Below are positions 1-5,736 of a DNA stretch of 5,862 nt, in pieces. The DNA comes from DATLYT01 sp035574455 (GTDB taxonomy: Bacteria > Bacteroidota > Ignavibacteria > UBA10030): positions 1 through 5,862 of the forward strand of contig DATLYT010000161.1 of assembly GCA_035574455.1 (NCBI GenBank), read 5' to 3'. Numbering within the stretch: the first letter of the stretch is position 1; every line of letters begins with the position of its first letter. Under the pieces are notes generated by a model that was given only the letters and a program-made list of their open reading frames with translations, had not been told where the DNA came from and did not search any database. The translations under genes were made by a program, and so were the position numbers.

Positions 1-1
1 C

Positions 2-487
2 GAGCTGGTTGTGGTGATCGGTGAACGCTGCCGTCGCGTGAAGGCCGAACATGCCGACCGTGTGATCAAAGGTTACACGATCGGCAACGATGTGACGGTG
101 CGGGATTTCGTCAAGAACTTCTATCGTCCGCCTGTGCGAGCAAAAGGGTATGATACCTTCGGACCTCTGGGACCATACATTGTGACGGCGGAGGAAATTC
201 CCGACCCCAACAATCTTGGCTTGCGGGCGTTCGTCAACGGCGAGCTTCGGCAGCAGGGGAATACATCGCAGTTCGTTCGCTCCGTGCCAGAGCTGATCGA
301 GTTCATCTCGATGATCATGACGCTTGAACCAGGCGATTTGATCTGGACCGGTACGCCGAAAGGCATCTCACACGTCTATCCGGGTGACGTGATGCGGTTG
401 GAGATTGACGGCATTGGAGCGCTGGAGAACCCGGTGGTTTCGGAAGCCAGTTCAAAAGAGGGTTACAACCTCTCTTCGGGGGTGTAG
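2..487 (+). CDS. FAH-family hydrolase/decarboxylase, HpaG-like (3' part)
   Basis: This is the C-terminal 161 codons of a fumarylacetoacetate hydrolase family protein; the reading frame is open to the left edge, so the true start lies outside the window and the GTG at 11 is internal. Family members of this type are about 250-290 residues and cleave or decarboxylate diketo acids; in homoprotocatechuate degradation HpaG decarboxylates the ring-cleavage product and isomerises it. Visible family motifs are ELVVVIG at the very start, whose Glu matches one metal-binding Glu of FAH; GNDVTVRD with the metal-ligand Asp encoded at 89-91; GPLGPYIV; FVNGELRQQGNT; and GDLIWTGTPKGIS near the C-terminus. These indicate an active-type fold. 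The last residues after the usual family end (ENPVV) are a tail encoded by a palindromic sequence. Its position directly upstream of hpaE- and hpaB-like genes supports the HpaG role, but an acylpyruvase or another FAH-family activity cannot be excluded. Confidence 0.88.
   Translation, partial: ELVVVIGERCRRVKAEHADRVIKGYTIGNDVTVRDFVKNFYRPPVRAKGYDTFGPLGPYIVTAEEIPDPNNLGLRAFVNGELRQQGNTSQFVRSVPELIEFISMIMTLEPGDLIWTGTPKGISHVYPGDVMRLEIDGIGALENPVVSEASSKEGYNLSSGV
456..475. repeat. REP-like palindrome in the 3' end of the FAH gene
   Basis: A short palindrome with arms AGAGG (457-461) and CCTCT (469-473) around a 7-nt loop. The stretch 456-470 matches 5636-5650 upstream of the transposase at 14 of 15 positions, so the same short repeat occurs twice in the window. 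It lies inside the coding frame and supplies most of the codons of the FAH protein's last residues before the TAG at 485-487. It could also act as a hairpin in the mRNA. The assignment to a REP family is inference from the match and from the nearby transposase. Confidence 0.55.
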
Positions 488-494
488 CAAATAT

Positions 495-606
495 CTTATA
501 AACTGATGTTGCGCACGGATGGATATGTCGCCCCTGACGGGGGCTATCATTAGGTGGGGGTGAAATATGCTTCTTCACCTTGTCCTACGTAAGATCAGTT
601 ATAAAG
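495..606. repeat. Structured palindromic intergenic element
   Basis: The 148-base gap between the FAH gene and the aldehyde dehydrogenase holds an element bounded by imperfect inverted repeats. AACTGAT (501-507) matches ATCAGTT (594-600) perfectly, and the outer CTTATA/ATAAAG bases are complementary with slippage. Inside are a hairpin with a GCCCC stem (530-534) and GGGGC (540-544) around a 5-nt loop, and a second hairpin GGTGAA (559-564) / TTCACC (574-579). The layout resembles the hairpin-bearing interspersed repeats of Ignavibacteria/Bacteroidota genomes (recall, not checked). It may also end transcription of the FAH gene or protect mRNA ends. No convincing promoter was identified for the downstream gene, although 600-615 is AT-rich. 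Confidence 0.5.
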
Positions 607-635
607 TAAAAAGGCTTTAGCACGCGACTGACACT

Positions 636-2102
636 ATGATTCTTCACTACATCAACAATCAGTTTGTCCCATCTACAGACGGGAAAACGTTCGACACGCT
701 GAACCCGACCACCAATCAGCCCATCACGCAGGTTGCTTCCGGTTCGGCAACGGATATCGACCGTGCTGTCAAGGCAGCGCGGAAGGCGTTCGATGAAGGT
801 CCCTGGCCACGCATGTCACCAGACGAACGGGCCAAATATCTCCGGAAGATCGGCGACCTTATCCTCTCGCACGCAGACGAGATTGCCGAAGCTGAAATCG
901 AGGACACCGGCATTCCCATTAGCCAGATCAAAAAAGGCGCCATTCCCCGCGCCGCCGACAACTTCTTTTTCTTTGCCGACATGGCAAAAAAACTCGTCGG
1001 CGAGTTCTTCCCAGTCGAGAACAGATTTCTCAATTACACCGTCCGCAAGCCGGTGGGCGTTGCAGGCCTCATCACGCCGTGGAACACGCCGTTCATGCTC
1101 GAGACCTGGAAAGTCGCCCCCTGTTTAGCGGCCGGTAACAGCTGCGTCCTGAAACCTGCCGAATGGTCGCCGCTCTCTGCCGACAAGCTCGCTCACATAT
1201 TGCAGGAAGCCGACCTCCCTCCCGGCGTCTTCAACATCGTGCACGGGTTTGGTGAATCCGCCGGCGCCTCGCTCGTCGCGCACCCGCAGGTGCAGCTGAT
1301 TTCGTTCACCGGCGAAACGACGACCGGCAAAGAGATCATCCGAAACGGGGCAAGCACGCTCAAACGATTTTCGATGGAGCTGGGCGGAAAATCTCCCACC
1401 ATAGTGTTCGAGGATGCCAACCTCGGGCGCGCACTCGACGGCGCCATCTTTCAGGTCTACTCTCTGAACGGCGAGCGTTGCACGGCAGGGTCGCGGCTCC
1501 TCGTTCAACAAAACATCTACGAGAAGTTCATCGGCAATCTCACCGAGCGCGTCAAGAAGATCCGCGTCGGTGACCCGCGCGACCCGAACACAGAAGTTGG
1601 TCCTCTAATTCACCCCGACCACTGGAAACGCGTGCGCGCCTACATGGATGTCGCACGAGAGGAAGGAGCGACAATTGCAGTTGGAGGCGACCGACCTGCG
1701 AATCTTCCCAACGGCAACTACTTCGCCCCAACACTCATCACGGGAGTTCGGAACGAGATGCGAATTGCGCAAGAAGAGATTTTCGGCCCCGTGCTCGTCG
1801 TGATTCCGTTCAAAGACGAGACAGAGGCCATTCGCATCGCCAACGATGTGCAGTACGGGCTGGCGGGATATGTCTGGACGCAAGACCTTGCCCGCGGGCA
1901 GCGTGTGGCCGAAGCGTTGGAAACGGGCATGGTCTGGATCAACTCGCACAACGTCCGAGACCTCCGCACACCGTTCGGCGGCGCGAAGAACAGTGGCATC
2001 GGTCGCGAAGGCGGACACTACAGCTTCGACTTTTACATGGAGACGACAACGATTCATCTCGCGATGGGAGAACATCATATTCCGCAGATGGGAAAACAAT
2101 AA
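636..2102 (+). CDS. hpaE: 5-carboxymethyl-2-hydroxymuconate semialdehyde dehydrogenase-like ALDH
   Basis: A complete NAD(P)-dependent aldehyde dehydrogenase of 488 residues, the normal length for the superfamily. It has the N-terminal INNQFVPSTDGKTFDTLNP signature, the oxyanion-hole Asn in PWNTPF (N150), the general base Glu in MELGGKSP (E248), the nucleophile Cys in GERCTAGSR (C282), and the cofactor-ribose Glu in EEIFGPV (E381). All catalytic residues are therefore intact. In the homoprotocatechuate pathway HpaE oxidises the semialdehyde produced by ring cleavage to the tricarboxylic muconate. That substrate is inferred from its place between an FAH-family gene and an hpaB gene; by sequence alone a betaine-aldehyde or other hydroxymuconic-semialdehyde dehydrogenase remains possible. 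The start ATG at 636 gives the usual N-terminus, but no clear Shine-Dalgarno site precedes it. It is cytoplasmic (no signal peptide or membrane segment seen). Confidence 0.9.
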   Translation: MILHYINNQFVPSTDGKTFDTLNPTTNQPITQVASGSATDIDRAVKAARKAFDEGPWPRMSPDERAKYLRKIGDLILSHADEIAEAEIEDTGIPISQIKKGAIPRAADNFFFFADMAKKLVGEFFPVENRFLNYTVRKPVGVAGLITPWNTPFMLETWKVAPCLAAGNSCVLKPAEWSPLSADKLAHILQEADLPPGVFNIVHGFGESAGASLVAHPQVQLISFTGETTTGKEIIRNGASTLKRFSMELGGKSPTIVFEDANLGRALDGAIFQVYSLNGERCTAGSRLLVQQNIYEKFIGNLTERVKKIRVGDPRDPNTEVGPLIHPDHWKRVRAYMDVAREEGATIAVGGDRPANLPNGNYFAPTLITGVRNEMRIAQEEIFGPVLVVIPFKDETEAIRIANDVQYGLAGYVWTQDLARGQRVAEALETGMVWINSHNVRDLRTPFGGAKNSGIGREGGHYSFDFYMETTTIHLAMGEHHIPQMGKQ

Positions 2103-2121
2103 CTACGAAGAGACAAAGAAA

Positions 2122-2218
2122 TGTCATTCTGAAGGAGCGAAGCCCTGAAAGGGCGAGCGACTGAAGAATCTGGCCTTGTTTCGAACATGTGAGATACTTT
2201 GCTACGCTCAGCATGACA
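2122..2218. repeat. Interspersed inverted-repeat element, copy 1
   Basis: A 97-bp element with terminal inverted repeats TGTCATTCTGA (2122-2132) and TCAGCATGACA (2208-2218), one mismatch. A second inner pair is GAAGAATCT (2163-2171) against AGATACTTT (2192-2200). A small perfect hairpin GCCCT-gaa-AGGGC (2142-2154) is nested in the left arm. The ends and the inner GAAGAATCT block are shared with the copy at 4888-4995. It fills most of the 155-base gap between the aldehyde dehydrogenase and hpaB. Similar MITE-like or hairpin repeats beginning GTCATTCTGAG are known to me from environmental bacterial genomes. No coding capacity is seen in it. Confidence 0.75.
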
Positions 2219-2247
2219 GTGTGTTGTTAGCCTCAAATCTGAAATCA

Positions 2248-2253
2248 AGGAGG
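2248..2253 (+). promoter_or_regulatory. Ribosome binding site of hpaB
   Basis: AGGAGG lies 4 bases before the ATG at 2258, within an AAGGAGGAG run. This is the strongest Shine-Dalgarno site in the window and fixes the start of the oxygenase gene. It contrasts with the aldehyde dehydrogenase and flavin reductase starts, which have no clear site. Confidence 0.8.
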
Positions 2254-2257
2254 AGAC

Positions 2258-3775
2258 ATGGCAACAGCAGCAACCACAACAGACCGTGCAACCGGGGCGC
2301 GACGGGGTGAGCAGCTTTTGAGCAAGCTCCGCGAAACACCGCCGGAAATCTACTACGCCGGAGAGCGGGTGAAAGACGTCACCACCCACCCCGCCTTCAA
2401 AAACGGACTTCGTAGCCTCGCTGGACTTTACGACCTGCAGTGGCAAAAGCCCGACGTGATGTTGTTCGACTCCCCCACCTCCGGTAAGAAGGTTGGCCGT
2501 TCGTTCATGATCCCGAAAACGCATGACGAGCTGCGCAGTATCAGCCGTATGATGAAGGTCTGGGCCGACGCGAGCTTCGGCATGATGGGCCGTTCGCCCG
2601 ATTACCTGAACCGCGCCATGACCGCCTACGCCGCCGGATCGTCGTTCCTCGCCCAAGTAAACCCGAAGTTAGGCGAGAATGCCCGCCGCTATCACGAGTA
2701 TATCCGGGAAAACGACCTTTGCCTCACGCACACGCTCATTACACCGCAGGCAAACCGCTCGGTGAACACCGCTCGCCAGGCTGATCCATTCCTTGCTGCA
2801 CGGGTCAAAGAAGAAACCGACGCAGGCATCGTTATCCGTGGTTGTCGGATGCTGGCAACCCTCCCCGCTGCCGACGAGATTATGGTCTTCCCTTCCACAC
2901 TCCTGAAAAATCAGGAAGAAGATGCGCCGTACGCCTTCGGTCTGGCTATCCCCACAAACACTCCGGGATTGAAATTCCAGTGCCGCGAAACGGTGGACTA
3001 CGGCCATTCACACTACGACCATCCGCTCGGCTCACGCTTCGAGGAGATGGACGCCGTGGTAATCTTCGACGATGTCTTTGTTCCATGGGAGCGCGTGTTC
3101 CTTTACCGCGACGTGAAAAGTTGTAACGAGGCGTATGCTCGCACAGGGGCGATCGTGAACATGTCACACCAGGTCGTTGTGAAGAACCTGGCAAAGACGG
3201 AGTTTCTTTTGGGACTTGCCTCGCTTCTCACCCACACCATCGGCATTGAAACGTTCCAACACATTCAGGAAAAGTTGGCCGAGATCTGGGTGAACATGGA
3301 GACGATGCGGGCGTTCCTGCGCGCCGCCGAAGCCGATGCGGCATTAGACGAATACGGCACGATGCGTCCCGCCTGGGATCCGCTCGACGCCGCTCGCAAT
3401 CTGTATCCTCGCCTCTATCCGCGCATGATCGAAATCATCCAGCAGATTGGCGCCAGCGGACTCGTCTCGGTCCCCACCGAGGCCGACGTGAAAGGCCCGC
3501 TCTCGGAAGAGATCAAGCAATACTATCAGGCGGCACGGGCCGAGGCGCATGACCGGATTCCGCTCTTCCGACTCGCGTGGGATACGGCGATGTCGGCATT
3601 CGGTACGCGGCAGGTACTCTACGAGCGCTTCTTCTTCGGCGATCCGGTGCGAATGGCAGGGGCGCTCGTGGCAAACCACGACCGCACGGCATACATGGAA
3701 CGGGTTCGGGAGTTCCTTGCCAGAGCTAAAGATGAGGCGTTTGCCGAAGCCTCCGCAAACCATCACCGCCCGTAA
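2258..3775 (+). CDS. hpaB: 4-hydroxyphenylacetate 3-monooxygenase, oxygenase component
   Basis: A complete 505-residue protein of the HpaB/PvcC family (family members about 480-520). These enzymes use reduced flavin from a partner reductase and O2 to ortho-hydroxylate 4-hydroxyphenylacetate to 3,4-dihydroxyphenylacetate. Motifs seen: GMMGRSPDYLN (residues 108-118), LTHTLITPQ (156-164), DAGIVIRGCRMLATLP (188-203), DDVFVPWERVFLY (271-283) and LYERFFFGDPVRM (454-466). R112, Y116 and H158 match the catalytic Arg, Tyr and His reported for the Thermus HpaB; this mapping is by motif, not by alignment. The related [4Fe-4S] 4-hydroxybutyryl-CoA dehydratases carry a CxxxC pair near residue 100, which is absent here, so a hydroxylase is favoured. 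It has a strong ribosome binding site, and its stop overlaps the next gene's start. Exact substrate (4-hydroxyphenylacetate, a phenol or a chlorophenol) is inferred from context. Confidence 0.9.
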   Translation: MATAATTTDRATGARRGEQLLSKLRETPPEIYYAGERVKDVTTHPAFKNGLRSLAGLYDLQWQKPDVMLFDSPTSGKKVGRSFMIPKTHDELRSISRMMKVWADASFGMMGRSPDYLNRAMTAYAAGSSFLAQVNPKLGENARRYHEYIRENDLCLTHTLITPQANRSVNTARQADPFLAARVKEETDAGIVIRGCRMLATLPAADEIMVFPSTLLKNQEEDAPYAFGLAIPTNTPGLKFQCRETVDYGHSHYDHPLGSRFEEMDAVVIFDDVFVPWERVFLYRDVKSCNEAYARTGAIVNMSHQVVVKNLAKTEFLLGLASLLTHTIGIETFQHIQEKLAEIWVNMETMRAFLRAAEADAALDEYGTMRPAWDPLDAARNLYPRLYPRMIEIIQQIGASGLVSVPTEADVKGPLSEEIKQYYQAARAEAHDRIPLFRLAWDTAMSAFGTRQVLYERFFFGDPVRMAGALVANHDRTAYMERVREFLARAKDEAFAEASANHHRP

Positions 3776-4236
3776 TGGAGACCGTGACGCCTCAACAACC
3801 TGACGAACCGGGAACAGTGCTCGACCAGATGCGGCGTTTTCTCCTCATCCTGCTCCTCCTGGGATTCACCGGCACAGGAGCCGAGTTACTGCTGATCGAC
3901 CATGTCGAAGATGCACCGCAGCTTGTTCCGCTCATGCTTCTCGGGTTGGGTTTTATCGTTATCGGTTGGCATCTTGCATCAAAACGGAGAGCGAGCGTCA
4001 TTGCTTTTCGCTGGCTGATGGCGCTGTTTCTGGTGAGCGGAGCGGTGGGCATGGTGTTGCACTACAACGGGAATGTTGAGTTCGCGCTGGAGTTATATCC
4101 TTCGCTGAGAGGGCTGGAGCTGTTCTGGAAAGCTCTCCGGGGCGGTATCCCGACTTTTGGTCCCGCCATCATGATTGAATTAGGTCTCCTCGGCCTGATC
4201 TACACGTATCGTCATCCTCAACTTCATCAACAGTAG
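3775..4236 (+). CDS. Conserved four-helix membrane protein of unknown function
   Basis: A 153-residue protein with four likely membrane helices at about residues 21-41, 49-67, 75-96 and 127-144, a polar N-terminus of about 18 residues and a short His-rich C-terminus. Its ATG shares one base with the hpaB stop (TAATG at 3773-3777), so translation is probably coupled to hpaB; no separate ribosome binding site is needed. Between helices 3 and 4 lies HYNGNVEFALELYPSLRGLE (96-115), a hydrophilic acidic loop that looks conserved from memory of similar hypothetical proteins. Acidic residues also follow helix 1 (ELLLIDHVED, 37-46). I recognise no named family or catalytic motif. It is too small for a standard major-facilitator or RND transporter. 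The tight linkage suggests co-expression with the aromatic hydroxylase, but not a defined role. Confidence 0.8.
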   Translation: METVTPQQPDEPGTVLDQMRRFLLILLLLGFTGTGAELLLIDHVEDAPQLVPLMLLGLGFIVIGWHLASKRRASVIAFRWLMALFLVSGAVGMVLHYNGNVEFALELYPSLRGLELFWKALRGGIPTFGPAIMIELGLLGLIYTYRHPQLHQQ

Positions 4237-4239
4237 GAG
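4235..4239 (+). promoter_or_regulatory. Ribosome binding site of the HhH-repeat gene
   Basis: AGGAG ends 6 bases before the ATG at 4246 and overlaps the stop codon (TAG, 4234-4236) of the upstream membrane protein gene. The spacing favours the start at 4246. An out-of-frame ATG at 4242 is too close and opens a frame that ends after about 38 codons. Confidence 0.65.
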
Positions 4240-4245
4240 CAATGT

Positions 4246-4881
4246 ATGTACTCACGAAATCTACTTGCAGCATCACTCGCTCTGACACTTCTTGCAACAA
4301 ACCTCCTCTTCGCTCAGCTTGGAAAGCAGCAGGGTTTGTTGGACCCCAACGTGGCGGGTGAGAAAGAACTGCTCGCCCTTCCCCATCTCAACGCAACGCT
4401 TGTGAAGTCGATTCTCGACCGCCGGCCGTTCCTCAGCATCCTCGAACTCGATACACTCCTGAGCGCATCGCTCACCAAAGAACAGCGGACGGAGTTATAC
4501 GGGAAGATGTTCATTCACGTTAATTTGAACAGCGCAACGCGTGAGGAGTTGATGCTCATTCCCGGCGTGGGGAATCGGATGGTACGAGAGTTTTTTGAGT
4601 ACCGTCCCTACACATCGCTGGCTCAATTCCGGAAAGAGATCGGGAAGTATGTGAACGAGAAGGAGCTGGCGCGGCTGGAACAGTATGTCTTCATCCCCAT
4701 CAACCTGAACACGGCGAGCGATGAGGAAATTCTGAGCATCCCCGGTGTCGGGAGGCGGATGTTGCACGAGTTCAAAGAGTATCGCCCGTACAAGAACATC
4801 GAGCAATTCCGAAAAGAGATTGGGAAGTATGTGAACAAGAAAGAAGTCGCACGCTTGGAGCGATATGTAACGGTGAATTGA
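4246..4881 (+). CDS. Secreted triple helix-hairpin-helix (ComEA-like) repeat protein
   Basis: A 211-residue protein with a signal peptide: basic residue R4, a hydrophobic stretch at about residues 6-22 and a likely cleavage after A23 (LLFA-Q). No lipobox Cys is present, so export to the periplasm or beyond is expected. The mature part is three units of exactly 60 residues: a diverged first unit (about 28-87, LPHLN at the hairpin), and two closely similar units (88-147 and 148-207) each with NLNxAxxEEL, IPGVG (105-109 and 165-169), EYRPY and FRKEIGKYVN. NLNTA...IPGVG is the helix-hairpin-helix signature of ComEA-type proteins, which bind DNA backbone non-specifically. ComEA takes part in DNA uptake, but here there is no comEC or comEB beside it and the protein lacks a long anchor, so a competence role is only a possibility. 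It follows the membrane protein gene by 9 bases, so it is probably in the same transcript as hpaB. Confidence 0.85.
   Translation: MYSRNLLAASLALTLLATNLLFAQLGKQQGLLDPNVAGEKELLALPHLNATLVKSILDRRPFLSILELDTLLSASLTKEQRTELYGKMFIHVNLNSATREELMLIPGVGNRMVREFFEYRPYTSLAQFRKEIGKYVNEKELARLEQYVFIPINLNTASDEEILSIPGVGRRMLHEFKEYRPYKNIEQFRKEIGKYVNKKEVARLERYVTVN
4507..4866 (+). repeat. 180-bp coding tandem repeat (two close copies)
   Basis: The second and third HhH units are encoded by two successive 180-bp blocks, 4507-4686 and 4687-4866. Bases 4624-4660 and 4804-4840 are nearly identical; both include CAATTCCG, GGGAAGTATGTGAAC and AAAGAGAT. The first unit (about 4327-4506) is in register at the protein level but diverged in DNA. 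This points to an older duplication and a more recent one, or to ongoing homogenisation of the last two units. Confidence 0.75.
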
Positions 4882-4887
4882 GTAGGA

Positions 4888-4995
4888 GTCATTCTGAGGA
4901 GTCCCAATGTTTTTCATCGGGACGACGAAGAATCTGACTTAAGAACCGATTCAACTGCGAGATTCTTCACCCGTCTCCGGCGGACTCAGAATGAC
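4888..4995. repeat. Interspersed inverted-repeat element, copy 2 (possible terminator)
   Basis: A 108-bp element with perfect 11-bp terminal inverted repeats GTCATTCTGAG (4888-4898) and CTCAGAATGAC (4985-4995), and a second perfect inner pair GAAGAATCT (4927-4935) / AGATTCTTC (4960-4968). Nested in the left arm is a hairpin GTCCCAATG (4901-4909) / CATCGGGAC (4915-4923) with one mismatch and a 5-T loop. It belongs to the same family as 2122-2218 but carries a different nested hairpin. It starts 6 bases after the HhH gene stop. A run of six T lies at 5003-5008, so folded RNA could act as a terminator between the HhH gene and the flavin reductase. The rest of the gap to 5054 shows no clear promoter or ribosome binding site. 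Confidence 0.8.
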
Positions 4996-5054
4996 ATATT
5001 CCTTTTTTGTTGATTGTCTGAAAAAGTAAGAAGAGCAGTGATAGCATTTTGTAT

Positions 5055-5621
5055 ATGAGTGAAGCAATCGACCCAAAACTGTTCCGCCAAACACTCGGCC
5101 AATTCGCGACGGGCGTCTGCGTGATCGCGACCGAGGTCGATGGACAGGTCCACGGCATGACAGCCAACGCCGTCTCCTCCCTTTCCCTCGACCCGATGCT
5201 CATCCTCTTCTGCGTCGCCAAGAAAGCGAAGATGGCGGAGCTCATGAAGCAAGCGCAGGGGTTTTCGGTCAACATTCTGCGGGACGAGCAGCAGGCGCTC
5301 TCGACGTATTTCGCGGGCGGGTGGAAAGAGCCGAAAGCGCCGCCGTTCCGATTCGTGCCGTGGACGGGCGGGCCTCGACTCGAAGGCTGCGCCGCGGCGA
5401 TCGGCTGTCGGTTGCATCAACTGGTGGAGGGAGGCGATCATTGGATTGTAATCGGAGAGGTCCAGGCGCTCCATCTGGGCATCGAGCCGAGGAATCCGTT
5501 GATCTTCCACGCGGGCATGTATCGGAAGCTCGACCGGGCAGAGAAAGAGCCCGCCCCGCCAGACCTTGACCAGACGAAATCAGACATCAGCGTCTTTTTA
5601 GATCCCTGGGATGAGAAGTAA
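5055..5621 (+). CDS. hpaC: Flavin reductase, HpaC-like (FMN-binding split barrel)
   Basis: A complete 188-residue flavin reductase-like protein, of the usual size for the family (about 160-190). Such enzymes use NAD(P)H to reduce free FMN or FAD, which diffuses to an oxygenase such as HpaB. Family motifs seen: GQFATGVCVIAT (residues 15-26), HGMTANAVSSLSLDP (33-47, flavin-phosphate binding), FSVNIL (70-75), GGDHWIVIGEV (126-136, with the conserved GDH) and PLIFHAGMYRKL (148-159). A longer frame from a TTG at 5049 exists, but the ATG at 5055 gives the typical N-terminus. No good Shine-Dalgarno site is seen. The gene is separated from hpaB by two unrelated genes and an inverted-repeat element, so it may be transcribed separately. 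The hpaC role is inferred from having an HpaB oxygenase 1.3 kb upstream; it could serve another monooxygenase. The acidic, proline-rich C-terminal tail (about 162-188) lies beyond the usual domain end. Confidence 0.85.
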   Translation: MSEAIDPKLFRQTLGQFATGVCVIATEVDGQVHGMTANAVSSLSLDPMLILFCVAKKAKMAELMKQAQGFSVNILRDEQQALSTYFAGGWKEPKAPPFRFVPWTGGPRLEGCAAAIGCRLHQLVEGGDHWIVIGEVQALHLGIEPRNPLIFHAGMYRKLDRAEKEPAPPDLDQTKSDISVFLDPWDEK

Positions 5622-5635
5622 AAAGACTGTTTGTG

Positions 5636-5654
5636 AAGAGGGTTAAAACCCTTT
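5636..5654. repeat. REP-like palindrome upstream of the transposase
   Basis: AGGGTT (5639-5644) and AACCCT (5647-5652) form a perfect 6-bp inverted repeat around AA, extending to 5637-5654 with a G-T and an A-T pair. The stretch 5636-5650 matches 456-470 at 14 of 15 positions. It begins 15 bases after the flavin reductase stop and is followed by TTTCTT, so it might also serve as a weak terminator for that gene. Confidence 0.6.
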
Positions 5655-5693
5655 CTTAACTCTTGCCACGCAATGTAAAAAAGAGAAAAGAAA

Positions 5694-5736
5694 GGGGCTT
5701 TAGCCTCTACCAAAAACCAGGGCCTAGCCATGCCCT
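5694..5736. repeat. Paired hairpins before and over the transposase start
   Basis: The first hairpin has GGGGC (5694-5698) pairing with GCCTC (5703-5707), one G-T pair, around TTTA. The second has AGGGC (5719-5723) pairing with GCCCT (5732-5736) around an 8-base loop that ends in the AT of the transposase start codon, the G being the first base of the right arm. Paired hairpins next to the gene are typical of REP-associated tyrosine transposase loci, where the enzyme recognises such palindromes. A role in hiding the start codon in mRNA is also possible. Confidence 0.5.

Noticed and set aside
580..606. Possible promoter (TTGTCC and TATAAA) upstream of the aldehyde dehydrogenase
   Set aside because: The spacing of about 14 bases is too short for a sigma-70 promoter, and the bases are part of the inverted-repeat element.
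1605..2099. Reverse-strand open frame of 164 codons inside the aldehyde dehydrogenase
   Set aside because: It lies wholly within a gene with all catalytic motifs intact on the + strand, and its translation resembles no family I know.
2075..2656. Long reverse-strand open frame of 193 codons
   Set aside because: It overlaps hpaB and the repeat element, has no recognisable protein motifs and is explained by codon bias of the GC-rich gene on the other strand.
4242..4244. Out-of-frame ATG just before the HhH gene start
   Set aside because: Its frame ends after about 38 codons without any recognisable feature, and the spacing to the AGGAG site is only 2 bases.
4507..4866. 180-bp tandem repeat considered as a CRISPR-like or satellite array
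   Set aside because: The repeat is in frame, with a period of exactly 60 codons, and encodes HhH domains; there are no spacers between units.
5049..5054. TTG as an alternative start for the flavin reductase, two codons upstream
   Set aside because: The ATG at 5055 gives the standard N-terminus (MSEAIDPKLFRQ) and no ribosome binding site favours TTG.
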